Below, piece after piece: positions 1-8,609 of a stretch of DNA of 15,589 nucleotides; the stretch's first letter is position 1; each line of letters starts with the position of its first letter. Position numbers and translations under genes: made by a program. Where the stretch lies: the NCBI GenBank assembly GCA_015179025.1, contig WHUX01000648.1, forward strand, positions 1-15,589. The letters are read 5' to 3'. The notes under the pieces were generated by a model. The model had not been told where the DNA came from. It saw only the letters and a program-made list of their open reading frames with translations, and searched no databases. Source of the DNA: Terfezia claveryi (Eukaryota > Ascomycota > Pezizomycetes > Pezizales > Pezizaceae).

Positions 1-560
1 TCAGCTTCGACATTCAATATCAGCTTCAGCCTTAGCCTCAGCCAGAATGGCAGCCAGGTCAAGATTTTTCAGCTTTAGTACCACCTGGTTCTGGTATTTT
101 AGCCTTTCATCCCCCCCCTTAAGGAGATCTCCTGATCTGCTAGTCATTGCGTCTAGTTTCCTACCAGCCTTTCCTAGCCAGTACTTGATTTTGAAGTTGA
201 ATCGGGATAGGAATTCCAACTACCTAGCCTGCCGGCGATTTAGCAGCTTAGTAGTTGTGAAGTATTCCAGGTTCTTGTGGTCGGAAAGGACCTCGATAAC
301 TCCCTTTGCTGACTCCAGGTAGTGCCTCCATTCCTCAAAAGCCCACACAATAGCGATTAATTCCTTATCATAGATCTCGTAATTACACTCACCGGGGAGT
401 GCTTTTGGAGAAATAGGCCACTGGGGTAGAGGACTCCATTGACATACTGGGTCAAGATTCTAGCTGAGACATAGTCAGAGGAGTCCATTTCTATGATGTA
501 CTTGCTATCGAGGTCAAAATGGGCCAGGATTAGGGCTGAGCAGAAGGCTTCCTTGAGGTT
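1..560 (-). pseudogene. pol remnant: RNase H domain and following linker (element A), partial
   Basis: On the minus strand, just downstream of the RT thumb, come motifs of the RNase H used by Ty3/Gypsy elements to remove the RNA template strand. Seen are ILAHFDLDSKYIIEMDSSDY (around 535-475, carrying the catalytic Asp of the first acidic motif), then a decayed [11 protein letters not shown] stretch, then a [15 protein letters not shown] stretch and a 'SDHKNLEYF' motif near 290-265. The open part 219-1 starts with [19 protein letters not shown] and a DALTRRSGD-like motif (here DAMTSRSGD), which is the usual end of RNase H leading into the integrase zinc-binding domain. Several frame changes and stops lie between 220 and 560. 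The protein would continue into integrase beyond base 1. Confidence 0.85.
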
Positions 561-1656
561 CTAGAAGGCAGATTGGGCTTCTGGATTCCAGTCGAAGTGC
601 CGGTCTTTTTTGGTCAGGGCAGTCAGGGGGGCTACGATCTTCGAATATCCCAGGATAAAATGCCGGTAAAAGTTGGCGAACCTCAAGTATACCTGAACAT
701 CTTTGAGGTTGGCAGAGGTTTCCCAATCCTGGATTACCATAACTTTGGTAGAGTCCATCCTAATACCTTCTATAGTTATAATCAAGCTCAGGTACTTCAC
801 CTCTTGGATATGGAATTCACATTTTTCGGACTTAAGGTATAGCCCAGCCTGCTCCAGCTTCTCTAATACCTGCCTAACATGGACCTTGTGTTCTGTCAGG
901 GAATCCGAGTATATGAGGATGTCATCTAGATAAGCTATGCAAAACACATCCAAGAAGTCCTGTAGGGTATCGTTAATGAAGTACTGGAAAGATGCCAAGG
1001 TATTGGTTAATCTGAAAGGTATTACATTATACTCAAAATGCCTATACCTGGTCCGAAAAGCTGTCTTCTACTCTTCACCTTCCGCAATCATACTAGGTTA
1101 TAGACCCCTCTCAGATCCAGTTTGGTAAACCATTTTGCCTTGGATAGCCTTGCTAGGGTCTCCTGAATCAGAGGCAAGAGGTACTTGTTCTTCACGGTTA
1201 TTTCATTTAGGCTACAATAGTCAACACACAACCGAAGGGATCCATCCAATTTCTTGACGAATAGCATGGGTACACTAGCTGGAGAGGAACTATGGCGAAT
1301 AAAGCTCTTGTTGAGGTTTTCTTCTAAGTACTTCTTCAAGGCTTCCAGTTCCACTCGAGACATTACATACAATGGGCCATAGGAGGGAGTTTGCCTTCCA
1401 GCAAGGGAATGGTGTAGTTATATGGCCGGTGGGGGGCAAGCTTTTCTATGGCTTTCTTAGAGAATAGGTCTATGAACTCGTAGTATTTGTCCGGAACTAG
1501 GGATTTCCATTCTCCCCTAGATCGCAGCTTGTTGATTTCCAAGTTGACTTCGTAGATTGACAGGGTATGGGTCTTCAGTGTGTGCCTTTTGGTAAGGTAA
1601 GCAAAGGCCCTAGCTCTAATGAAGCTGACATTCAGGGGTTTTGGGGGTGCGAGAGG
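561..1656 (-). pseudogene. pol remnant: reverse transcriptase with upstream linker (element A)
   Basis: This is the RNA-directed DNA polymerase domain of a Ty3/Gypsy element. From 1656 downward the linker reads FIRARAFAYL, then a VPDKYYEFIDLFSKKA segment and [16 protein letters not shown], typical of the region before RT. The RT fingers/palm are open at 1372-1088 ([48 protein letters not shown]). A frameshift near 1100 and a TGG-to-TAG stop (EGEE*KTAFRT) follow. The frame reopens at 998-561 with FCIAYLDDILIYSD. The catalytic YLDD is encoded at 932-921 and is intact. The thumb ends near FDWNPEAQSAF. Upstream the ORF is cut by the solo LTR at 2335-1657 and continues in the protease region. Confidence 0.93.
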
Positions 1657-1852
1657 TATAATAGAGAATGTTATTTCATTGCTTATATAATTGATTATAT
1701 ACTTTTGTATTTCCTATATTACTACTATATTATGTAACTAAGCCTCTCGGTTGAAGGACTAGCCTTCAACCACCTCCTATTGCTTTATAAGAATCTATAG
1801 CATGCGGAATTTGCCATGGGAAGTTCCATGGCACTTGCCATATGAAGACACC

Positions 1853-1955
1853 CTCATTATGGCCGCATGACCTCTATTTAAGGCGTATGACTCATTACTA
1901 TGGCCACATAACCATTGTTTAAGGCGTGTGACTCATTACTATGGCCATATAACCC
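1853..1955 (+). repeat. Short tandem repeat within LTR B (about 41 bp, 2.5 copies)
   Basis: Units start at CTCATTAT (1853), CTCATTACTATGGCC (1891) and CTCATTACTATGGCC (1932). Each holds TATGGCC..CATGACC/CATAACC followed by TTTAAGGCG. The same array is present but more diverged in the other two LTR copies (about 6250-6355 and 10875-10975). It lies upstream of the TATA box, in the U3 position, so it could be an enhancer-type repeat of the element. That role is inferred from position only. Confidence 0.75.
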
Positions 1956-2032
1956 CTTTTGTATAGTGCACCACCTTGTGGTGTGCCACCCTTTATTGTA
2001 TTTATTTCCTTAGTCATCAGATCTCAGAGGAG

Positions 2033-2040
2033 TATAAATA
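2033..2040 (+). promoter_or_regulatory. TATA box of LTR B copy 1
   Basis: TATAAATA follows a TCTCAGAGGAG stretch that is conserved in all three LTR B copies (2033-2040; 6432-6439; reverse complement at 10784-10791). The position inside the LTR fits a U3 promoter driving transcription to the right. No start site is visible directly. Confidence 0.55.
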
Positions 2041-2400
2041 GGCTGCTGGATTCCCTCTGGAATCCACAAGAAAAGAAGAAGCAACAAGCAAGCACACAGC
2101 AGCAAGCAAGCCTATATTCCGATAAGATCAAGATCATATAGCTTAGATAGCCCAAATTATATAAGATATATTACACCAGTTAATTACTGTTCTCTTTGGG
2201 AATGTCCCACATAGTAATCTCCCTACCCTTCTGAGGTCTTATCTCAGCAGAACCGAAATACATAAACGTCCATGCCTACAGATATAGATTGTATAAATGG
2301 TACCGAATGAATACTGTCTAGTACCATTCATTACAAGAGAGGCATAGGGAGCAGGGGAAACAGGAGAAACAGGGGGATTAGTGGCATTGATATATATAGG

Positions 2401-2937
2401 CTAGTGTACTACCTGAGTTGGGTGGATTATAAGGGGCAGTAATGTACACAGACCAGTAATGGTGGCCTTCAGTTGTCCGCAGTATTTTCTACTGTAAGGA
2501 CTATTAAAATGCAGGGTATAGGAGCCAAAGCTAACCAATACATCATGCATCCTGAGCTAGGGGATTCCAAGGATGATTGGATACTTGAGCTTGGTAACGA
2601 ATATAGGAAAGTTTTCGGAGTGATCCCCAATCTGGGCAGGTGTACAGATAATATCGGTGATAGCTCCAGAGGAGATAGGTCGGCCATTAATAATATCGAA
2701 GAGGCAGGAGGTCTTAAGCTTAGAGGTAGGTATGGCATGCTTACTAATGAAGGTCTGGTTGATAAAGGCAATTTCTTCTGCTCCACAGTCTATAAGGGCT
2801 GTTGTGACGAGTGTTTTACTAGTACTATTAAAAGATATTGTGATAAGTACAACAAGGTGTTCACTGAATAGGTGAGACTTGTCAACAGATATAGATGGAG
2901 GAGAGAGTAAAGGGACAAAAAATGTAGATAATAACAA
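2401..2937 (-). pseudogene. pol remnant: retropepsin-like aspartic protease (element A)
   Basis: This domain would cleave Gag-Pol in the virus-like particle. The open stretch 2937-2557 has a hydrophobic lead (HLVVLITISF), then TTALIDCGAEEIAFI with the active-site Asp codon at 2790-2788, then KYPIILGIP, the usual beta-strand and flap-side motif of this clan. A TGG-to-TAG stop follows GIP, after which the frame continues as LRMHDVLVSFGSYTLHFNSP and ends at a stop at 2403-2401. The active-site triplet is D-C-G instead of the usual D-S/T-G. The frame is shifted relative to gag upstream, and the domain is cut from RT by the solo LTR. Confidence 0.82.
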
Positions 2938-2972
2938 ACGACCTGTAGTAGGTCCCTTGCTAGTGTCAGTGA

Positions 2973-4007
2973 TTAGGCAAGGGATAGGGCTTTTCTTGAC
3001 TCATCTACCTCTTTGATCCTGGATTTGGAGATAGCGTAAGTGGCCATCGAACAGTTTTTTCGGAGGGGACACGCTGCAATGAAATGGTCTCCCTTCCCAT
3101 ATGCAATGCATAAACCCTGAGTATGGTGATGGTCCCTTTCCTCCTGGGTAAGATGAGGCCTACCTGCTGACAGGTCTATGGAGGCAGCCCCAGCCGCTAC
3201 CAAGGAAGAGTGCGCAGGCTTGTTGACTGGTATGAGTTGTTGTTGTTGGGTGCGTGCTATCGGGAATGGTATACAGGGAGTTGAGGTCGAGAGTGTCTTT
3301 TGGGGGGCTCTGAGTGCTACTGTCTGCTGTTCCATCCAGCTAGCTTGTTCAATAAGTTCCTCCAGGGTCTTAGTCAATGGGTAGTAAACTAGAGCCTTTT
3401 TCAGCTTGAAGGTAAGCCCGTCTTTGAACTGATCGAACTTGGCTTCGTCTTTCCAATTGAGCTCTGCTACTAGCTTAGAGAACTCAATGACATAGGCTGA
3501 CAGTTTATTGTGTTTTTGCTTGAGGTCTTGCAGGGCCCTGCTGGCGGTTCCTTTAGGGTCAGGGTCCCCAAAGGCTTGGTTCAGGATTGCCATTAATGCC
3601 GGGATATCTACCAGATCAATTCCTGTTGCCTTGATGAAGGGCTGTACCTGGTCCATAGCTTTACCCTCCAGTAGGCCATAGATGTATGAGAGCTAGTGGT
3701 GAACTGTAGGGGACTTCGCTGAGTCCCCAGAGAGTTTTATTTGCACAGAGTTTTTCCATTCTCATAACTGGCCCCGGTCCCTATTAAACTTGGGCGGGGT
3801 TAGTAGGTCTTGTATTTTCTGGTTCTTTGGACCATCGGCCAGGCCTAAAGCGCGAGTCAATCTCCGGATGGTTATCCTGTCCTCTGCTGCATCTTCTCGG
3901 AGGAGGGTTATTTCATCTTCGGCTTCTCGAATTCACCTTTCGGCTTTCTGAAGGTCTACTCCTTGTTGTTTGCCAATGGCATAAGTGTCTATGAAGATCT
4001 CGATCAT
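2973..4007 (-). pseudogene. gag remnant with zinc knuckle (element A)
   Basis: This is the structural capsid/nucleocapsid gene of the element. The ATG at 4007-4005 (MIEIFIDTYAIGKQQG) begins one reading frame that runs to TAA at 2975-2973, about 345 codons, without a frameshift but with three internal stops between 4007 and 3657. An N-terminal helical stretch (IREAEDEITLLREDAAEDR) precedes a QDLLTPPKFNRDRGQL motif. The intact part 3656-2973 holds the capsid-like segment (MDQVQPFIKATGIDL, AFGDPDPKGTASRALQDLKQ, SAYVIEFSKLVAELNW, DGLTFKLKKALVY, LEELIEQASWMEQQ). Near the C-terminus is a zinc knuckle at 3110-3069 reading C-IAYGKGD-H-FIAA-C, in which the second Cys of CX2CX4HX4C is Tyr. Gag and protease are in different frames here. 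Confidence 0.9.
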
Positions 4008-4132
4008 AGTTCATCAGTATTTTGATTGTTATACTAGGTCTGATGGGATTGGAGTCACCCTCCAGGCTGAGAATCTATCGGTGGGTAGTGTAATGTTCGC
4101 GGACATCATACCGGTTGGTCTGAAAGATCCAA
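4008..4132 (-). other. Untranslated leader and primer-binding region of element A
   Basis: This is the 125 bp between the LTR end and the gag ATG on the minus strand. It starts TTGGATCTTTCAGACC. A TGG next to the LTR end is where a tRNA-type primer-binding site would lie, but I cannot assign a tRNA, and some fungal chromoviruses self-prime. No coding signal is seen. Confidence 0.5.
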
Positions 4133-4720
4133 TGTAGTATGACGATGGCTCTGGAGACAAGGCAACCAAGGGGTACGCTAGGGTAAGGGCAAGGCTAGGG
4201 TAATACACACACAGGAACACTACGTGTATGACTTAGGGGAAAAGGCTAGGACGGGGGCAAGGGCAAGGGCGAGAGAGGTACACAGGAGTAGTAGGAGGCA
4301 GCAGGGCTGCAGAGACAAGGTAAGGCAAGGAGGTTCACGGGGTGGGCAGCAGGGCTGCAGAGTTGAGGCGAGATAAGGAGGTGCACAAAGGAGATGCACC
4401 AACGTGGAAAGAAGCAAGGCCCTGTATTGGATATACAAGACATTGGATGGGGATCTAACGACAGTGCTAGGGACAGGATCTATATATATATAACTCTTCC
4501 AGGGGAAGGGGGAAATAAGGTTCCCAAGATCTCTATCTCAGAAGCTAAACAAGGTAATGATAATAATAATCCATTACCTGCATCGCAGGTGATGCCGAGG
4601 GCAACAATAATGATAACCCATCACCTACGATCGTAGGTGATGACAAAGACAACAATGATAATAACCCTTCACCTGTGATCGCAGGTGATGGCGAGGACAA
4701 CTGAGTATATGGTTGTGACA
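4133..4720 (-). mobile_element. LTR of element A (5' LTR of a minus-strand element, 588 bp)
   Basis: On the minus strand it begins TGTCACAACCATA at 4720 and ends ...CATACTACA at 4133, giving TG..CA ends. It aligns with the LTR at 7339-8007 over its length, with gaps: same start, same palindrome array, the same motif near TTATTTCCCCC, the same TATATATA-CCTTGTCC-like core, the same GCC(A/C)TCGT end. Bases beyond 4720 read into the integrase of element B, and those beyond 4133 into the A leader. The predicted target duplication from the right flank is GCAGG (4721-4725). Its left partner is outside the window. Confidence 0.88.
4572..4690. repeat. Array of three phased palindromes in LTR A
   Basis: Palindromes at 4572-4594, 4619-4642 and 4667-4690 have starts 47 and 48 bp apart. 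The middle one is a perfect 24-bp palindrome, half-site CATCACCTACGA. The others are near-perfect. Each half carries CACCTG/CACCTA and its complement. Spacers share GATAATAACCC-type sequence. On the retroelement strand this is the U3 side of the LTR. Confidence 0.9.
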
Positions 4721-5865
4721 GCAGGCCATGGACTGACATATCAATGGATTTTCTTAAGTTAGCACCTGTGTTTATTAAGTGTTCAATTTTGTACCAGAAT
4801 ATTCCTATGGAAAAAGATCATATAGTTTGTATTTTACAACTTTGGATGATTGTTGATAGACAATCAGGATTCAAGTTTCTTATTTCTATCTCAGATAATT
4901 TCACAGCAGAACAATGTACTGCTACTTTTGATACTTATGTAGTCCTGACTATGGGATACCTTTTCTATATTGTTTTTGAATATGACACTCTTTTTATGTC
5001 AATGCACTTTCAAGATTGGGCTAGGAATAAAGGAATCAAGTTAGAACCATCCACCACATATTATCTATGTGCAGACGGATAATCGGAAATTGTGAATAAA
5101 GAAATTCTACAAGTAGCAAGAGCCTATAAAATTGAAGGATTTGATTGGCTACAGAAACTACCAGAGATTCAGTTGAAACTTAACTCTAGGTATAATGCTG
5201 CTAGACAGAATAGTCCCTTTTCCACACTATTTGGGTTTAATGTACATCTTTCCATAAGGATACTTCCATACCCTATTAATGCATATGTACCAGCAAACGA
5301 AAATCATGAGGTAATGTCTAAAAACCTATATGACGCCAAGAAGACTCAAGCATCTCAAGTAAACAAACGACTACCTAATACAACCAAATTTTCAGTTGAA
5401 CAATAAGTTATGCTTTCCTCAGAAAATATCAACCTATCAAATGTCTCACCCAAACTCAAACCAAAATGGCTAGGCCCATTTTCCATTATTTCTAGTAATC
5501 AGAAACGCAATAACTATAGCCTAGACCTATCCAGTCAACCCGACCTCCACCTTATATATAATACTTTTTATATTAGCAAACTCAAACCTTACTATAAAAA
5601 CCATCCTACCCAGTTCCCTCACAGACAATCTTAGGAAGCAGAACCAATTCAAGATAATTGTTATGGAGTTGAAAAGGTATTAGAATTCAGAATAGCTCCT
5701 CGAACTGGAGAAAGACAATATAAGGTCAGATGGCTAGGATACTCTCCAAAACATGATTCCTGAGTAAACGTAAGGGATATTACTACCGAAATTCTTCAAG
5801 ACTTCTGAATGACTGGAAGTATAGAAGATACATTCAAGAGATGTCGAAGAACTATAGGAAAATAA
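4721..5865 (+). pseudogene. pol remnant: integrase core, GPY/F region and chromodomain (element B)
   Basis: This is the C-terminal part of a chromovirus polyprotein. The integrase inserts element cDNA and the chromodomain directs it to modified histones. One frame runs from the junction (RPWTDISMDF) to TAA at 5863-5865 with no frameshift but five internal stops (5080, 5404, 5632, 5761, 5806). Integrase motifs are IVDRQSGF (first Asp), FEYDTLFMSMHFQDWA (second Asp) and SEIVNKEILQVARAY (Glu). They are followed by LNSRYNAARQNSPF, the end of the core. WLGPFSII begins the GPY/F-like module. The chromodomain starts near 5668 (VEKVLEFRIAPRTGERQYKV, RWLGYSPKHDS), and its expected Trp after HDS is TGA. 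The 5' part of the gene is displaced by element A. Confidence 0.93.
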
Positions 5866-6054
5866 GGACCATGAACCAGAGATGAAACCTGAGCTCTCAT
5901 CCAATAAGAACAAATAGCATTATGAGTTAAGGAAACACTAAGGATATTCATATTAATGCTTATGTATTAACAATACATCAAATCTTAGGATGTATGGAAA
6001 CCAATATAGCAGAGCAAGAGAAGTAAGGATAGGAAATCCTTCTATATAGGGAAG
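5866..6054 (+). other. 3' non-coding tail of element B before its LTR
   Basis: This is AT-rich sequence without a usable reading frame between the chromodomain stop and the LTR. The last bases before the LTR (ATATAGGGAAG) are only weakly purine-rich, so the polypurine tract is either short or mutated. Nothing else is recognised. Confidence 0.6.
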
Positions 6055-6729
6055 TGTAATAGAAAACGTTATTTTATTACTTATATATTGATTATATACT
6101 TTGGTATTTCCTATATTACTACCATGTTCTATAACTAAGCCTCTCAATTGAAGGACTAGCCTTCTACCACCTTCTATCGCTTTATAAAGCATCTATAGCA
6201 TGCGGAATTTGCCATGGGAAGTTCCATAGCACTTGCCATATGAGGACACCCTCATTATAGCTGCGTGACCTTTGTTTAAAAGCATGTAATTCATTACTAT
6301 AGCTACATGACCATCGTTTATAGTATGTGACACATTACTATAGCTACATGACCCCTTTTATATAGCACACTACCTTCTTGTATGCCACTCTTTATTGTAT
6401 TTATTTCCTTAGTTATCAGATCTCAGAGGAGTATAAATAAGCTACTGGATTCCCTCTGGAATCCAGAAGAACTAAGAAACAAGAAGCTCACAGCAGCAAG
6501 TAAGCCTATATTCTGATCAGATCAAGATCATATAGCTTAGATAGTATAAATCATATAAGATAGATTACACCAGTTAATTACTATTCCCTCCGGGAACGTC
6601 CTATATAGTAATCTCCCTACCCTTCTGAGGTCTTACCTCAGCAGAACTGAAATACAAAAATGTCCATACCTACGGATATAGATTGTATAAATGGTACCAA
6701 ATGAATACTGTCTAGTACCATTCATTACA
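6055..6729 (+). mobile_element. LTR of element B (3' LTR), copy 2
   Basis: 675 bp with intact family ends TGTAATAG...CATTACA. It directly follows B pol sequence, which makes it the 3' LTR and not a solo LTR. TATAAATA lies at 6432-6439. It shares the CGGAATTTGCCATGGGAAG motif, the 41-bp U3 repeats and the TGGTACCAAATGAATACTG-type 3' end with copies at 1657-2335 and 10494-11167. Flanks GGAAG and CAATC do not match, as expected when the partner duplication lies at the far end of the element. Confidence 0.9.
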
Positions 6730-7170
6730 CAATCCGAGTATACAATGGGTCAAGACTACCTACACCGAGGTACAAGCCTAAACAAAGTGTGCTATCCACA
6801 GACACTTTTGGACAGAACGGCCCTTCCGTACGTTGGACCACAAGTTCCTAGGTCCCTATGAGGTGTTAGCAGCCATGGGCACTCATGCTTACCGGCTGAG
6901 GTTTCCAAGAATATAAGTACCATCTGGTCATTCATGTCTTAGAGATTGAGCCAGCTACCAATGATCCCCTTCCAGGCAAAAGCACCCCCCACCTTCTCCA
7001 GTAGTGAACATAGGTGAAGAGGAGTAGGAAGTTGAGGAAGTACTAGACTCAAGGAAACATATAAACAAGTTCAGTATAAGGTTAAGTAGTTAGAGAATGA
7101 GGAAGCTACTTGGCAACCCACAGAGGACTTGGAGAATGCACAGGACCTCATTAGCCTATTCCACCAATAA
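6730..7170 (+). pseudogene. pol remnant: GPY/F module and chromodomain (element A')
   Basis: This is the end of the integrase and the chromodomain of an A-type element, with several frame changes. Around 6805-6915 one frame reads WTERPFRTLDHKFLGPYEVL then GTHAYRLRFP, the GPY/F module with its GPYEV signature. After a frameshift comes a KYHLVIHV..EPATNDPLPGK segment (6916-6980). A chromodomain tail at about 7075-7170 reads QYKVK*LENEEATWQPTEDL then ENAQDLISLFHQ and a TAA at 7168. The expected Trp of the VKW motif is TAG. Compared with element B this is a different subfamily: its chromodomain carries EEATWQP where B has KHDS*VNV. Confidence 0.85.
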
Positions 7171-7338
7171 TACTTGAAGAAGCCCTGCCCAGTTGACTGA
7201 TATTATAACTTTGTGTCTTTGTTGTAGTTTGGAGTTGTGGTTCTTGTTTTTATCCTTATTGTTGTTTTCTATTGATTTTGCCAGTTATCATGCCTAGGCT
7301 TTCTAGTTGCTGTAGCTCTAGCCTAAAGGAGGGGATAG
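7171..7338 (+). other. 3' non-coding region and polypurine tract of element A'
   Basis: Non-coding sequence ends in CCTAAAGGAGGGGATAG (7322-7338) immediately before the LTR start TGTCATAACC. That purine-rich run is the expected plus-strand primer for reverse transcription and fixes the LTR boundary at 7339. Confidence 0.8.
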
Positions 7339-8007
7339 TGTCATAACCATATGCCACTTGTCCTTACCATCACCTGCAACGCAGGTGATGGGTTATTGCC
7401 ATTATTGCCTTTAGCATCACCTGCAATCGTAGGTGATGGATTATCATTATTGTTGCCCTTAGTATCACCTGTGACATAGGTGATGAGTTATTGCCATTGT
7501 TGTCTATATTATTACTTGTGATCAGAGGTGATAGGTTATTATTATTATTACGTTGCTTGGCTTCAGAGATAGGGATCTTAGGAAGCTTATTTCCCCCATT
7601 ACTCTGACAGAATTATGTATATATAGACCTTGTCCTTTGTACTGTATTGGATCCCTATCCAATGTCTTATATATGCACTATAAGACCTTACTTCCCCTGC
7701 GCTAGTGTACCTTCTCTGTACACCCCCCTTATCCTATAAACAACTCCATAGCAACAGATGCCTCCTTCTGACATATCTGGCAACTGCTTCCACGTGTCTC
7801 TTGCCCTTTGCCCTTATCCCCCATCCCAGCCTTCCCTGGTCATACATGTAGCATTCCTACATGTTTGTTACCCTAGCCCTGCCTTTATCTTGCCCCTAGC
7901 CTTTCTCCAGATCATACTCATAGTACTCCTAATATGCGATTCCCCTTTGCTACTACCTCAGTATACCTCTTAGTCACCTTGTCCCCCAGAGCCCTCGTTA
8001 CACCTCA
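7339..8007 (+). mobile_element. LTR of element A' (3' LTR, 669 bp)
   Basis: It starts TGTCATAACC after the polypurine tract and ends ...CGTTACACCTCA at 8007. The last 17 bases match the inner end of the element A LTR (GCC(A/C)TCGT...CA). It carries four phased palindromes, a TGTATATATAGACC TATA-like core near 7615-7630, and C-rich downstream sequence. It is about 80 bp longer than the A LTR, with one extra palindrome unit. Confidence 0.88.
7368..7532. repeat. Array of four phased palindromes in LTR A'
   Basis: Palindromes at 7368-7390, 7415-7438, 7463-7485 and about 7509-7532 repeat every 47-48 bp, with spacers of GGTTATTGCCATTATTGCC type. The half-site is again CATCACCTGY. The fourth (ATTACTTGTGATCAGAGGTG) is the most decayed. 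The LTR of element A has three such units, so copy number differs while spacing is kept. Confidence 0.88.
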
Positions 8008-8326
8008 GAGAATAGTTACACTCTTTTCTTATATATAAAACAACCTTTTCAAGCTATTAAATTATATACCATAGCTATATAACCTATTAAGGCCCTATAA
8101 ATTTCCCATTTCAATCATATACTACTCATAGATTAAAACTATAGTTTTTCTTTTTAAAGAAGTATGCTTTTAGATCATTCTCTGGTTGGTATTTTTTGAA
8201 TTATAATCAAGCTGTCTAAGAATCTAATACATCTCGCAAATACATTTCTCTCTCTTTACCCAATAGATCTAGTACGAGATTATATATTTAGCTATTCAAC
8301 TCACTCTTTAACTATTGCTGATTCCT
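8008..8326 (-). pseudogene. Harbinger-like transposase, catalytic-core piece
   Basis: Minus-strand reading gives LDLLGKEREMYLRDVLDS, then a short disturbed stretch, then KKYQPENDLKAYFFKKKNYS and FNL*VVYD*NGKFIGP, then a decayed LWYII..LEKVVLYIRKECN end at A'. 'YxxRKxxYSxNxQxVxDxxGxF' is the block after the first catalytic Asp in DDE_Tnp_4 transposases; here it is KKNYSFNL*VVYD (8149-8110) with CAA-to-TAA-like stops. The LDGTD segment expected just before KYQPEND appears shortened, so the first catalytic Asp region is probably damaged. The rest of the core should lie left of the window past A'. Confidence 0.65.
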
Positions 8327-8354
8327 ACTGTACTAAAAAGGGGGATGTTATCGC
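8326..8354 (+). repeat. Left terminal inverted repeat of the TA-flanked element
   Basis: It includes the TA target copy and reads TACTGTACTAAAAAGGGG onwards to ATCGC. The reverse complement of 10283-10311 matches with two transitions (T/C at position 9, G/A at position 22). Homology between the two ends stops directly inside this block. Confidence 0.85.
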
Positions 8355-8507
8355 TCGGGTGGTGATTCCACTTCTCTATGAATACTAAGAGTACTGTCTA
8401 GGTGGCTGAACTTTATCGGCCTTATGAATAAAGTTAGGTTATACCACATACTTCCGAGAATACCACAGTAATCCTGGATCGTAATAACTCCGTAGTTTGG
8501 TGAGACC

Positions 8508-8609
8508 CGAAGTTGGTTAAATAAAATAGTAGTGTAATGTTGATACATGAAGTTGGTTAAATAAAATAGCAGTGTAATATTGATATACGAAGTTGGTCAA
8601 ATATAATAT
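8508..8609 (+). repeat. 40-bp tandem repeat, 2.5 copies
   Basis: Units start at 8508, 8548 and 8588 with (C/T)GAAGTTGGT(T/C)AAATA, followed by AAATAG(T/C)AGTGTAAT(G/A)TTGATA. The period is exactly 40 bp. It lies between the left TIR and the 12-bp array of the TA-flanked element. No function can be read from it. Confidence 0.9.

Larger units (their letters stand above)
1657..2335 (+). mobile_element. Solo LTR, family B, copy 1 (inserted in element A pol)
   Basis: This 679-bp block aligns along its whole length with 6055-6729 and with the reverse complement of 10494-11167. Family ends are TGTAAT...ATTACA; here the left end reads TATAAT, a G-to-A change. No internal retroelement sequence adjoins it on either side: element A pol flanks it, with the linker on the left and the end of protease on the right. 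It is therefore a solo LTR left by LTR-LTR recombination. The flanks AGAGG (1652-1656) and AGAGA (2336-2340) make an imperfect 5-bp target duplication. It is oriented opposite to element A. Confidence 0.9.
1..4720 (-). mobile_element. Ty3/Gypsy chromovirus 'A', 5' portion, degraded and nested
   Basis: Reading the minus strand from 4720, the order is LTR (4720-4133), leader, gag, protease, reverse transcriptase and RNase H, leaving the window at base 1. This is the standard Ty3/Gypsy order. The integrase and 3' LTR must lie to the left of the window. A solo LTR of another family interrupts the protease-RT linker at 1657-2335. The right end falls inside the integrase gene of element B, whose coding sequence resumes at base 4721, so A is a later insertion into B. 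Frameshifts and stop codons in every domain show that it is dead. Confidence 0.9.
4721..6729 (+). mobile_element. Ty3/Gypsy chromovirus 'B', 3' portion
   Basis: Integrase catalytic core, GPY/F-like region and chromodomain are followed by a 3' LTR (6055-6729). The 5' half (LTR, gag, protease, RT, RNase H) is missing here because element A inserted at 4720/4721. It should be found left of the window beyond the other end of A. The right end at 6729 abuts A-type pol sequence (6730 on), so B is itself an insertion in A'. The expected target duplication is CAATC (6730-6734). Confidence 0.85.
6730..8007 (+). mobile_element. Ty3/Gypsy element A' (A family), 3' end
   Basis: Plus-strand C-terminal pol sequence is followed by a polypurine tract and an LTR that aligns with the LTR of element A. 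Its 5' portion is displaced to the left by insertion of element B at 6729/6730. The right boundary at 8007 abuts minus-strand transposase coding sequence (8008 on), so A' inserted into the Harbinger-like element. The predicted target duplication is GAGAA (8008-8012), with the partner outside the window. Confidence 0.82.

Noticed and set aside
573..1128. Several plus-strand open frames
   Set aside because: Antisense shadows of the RT domain, which carries the YLDD motif on the minus strand.
2473..2871. 132-codon plus-strand open frame
   Set aside because: It is antisense to the protease of element A, whose motifs (ALIDCGA, ILGIP) are clear on the minus strand.
4220..4636. Open frames on both strands
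   Set aside because: They lie inside the LTR of element A, and low-complexity Leu/Pro/Cys sequence explains them.
4721..6729. Tandem arrangement of elements A and B as neighbours
   Set aside because: The B integrase reads in frame right up to base 4721 (RPWTDISMDF) and has no 5' part here, so insertion of A into B explains the junction better than adjacency.
7758..7973. 71-codon plus-strand frame with hydrophobic residues
   Set aside because: Entirely inside the LTR of A'. The C/T-rich sequence gives Pro/Leu/Ser codons without recognisable motifs.
8008..8325. Featureless AT-rich intergenic DNA
   Set aside because: At first sight non-coding, but the minus strand reads KAYFFKKKNYSFNL and related blocks, so it was reassigned to the broken transposase.
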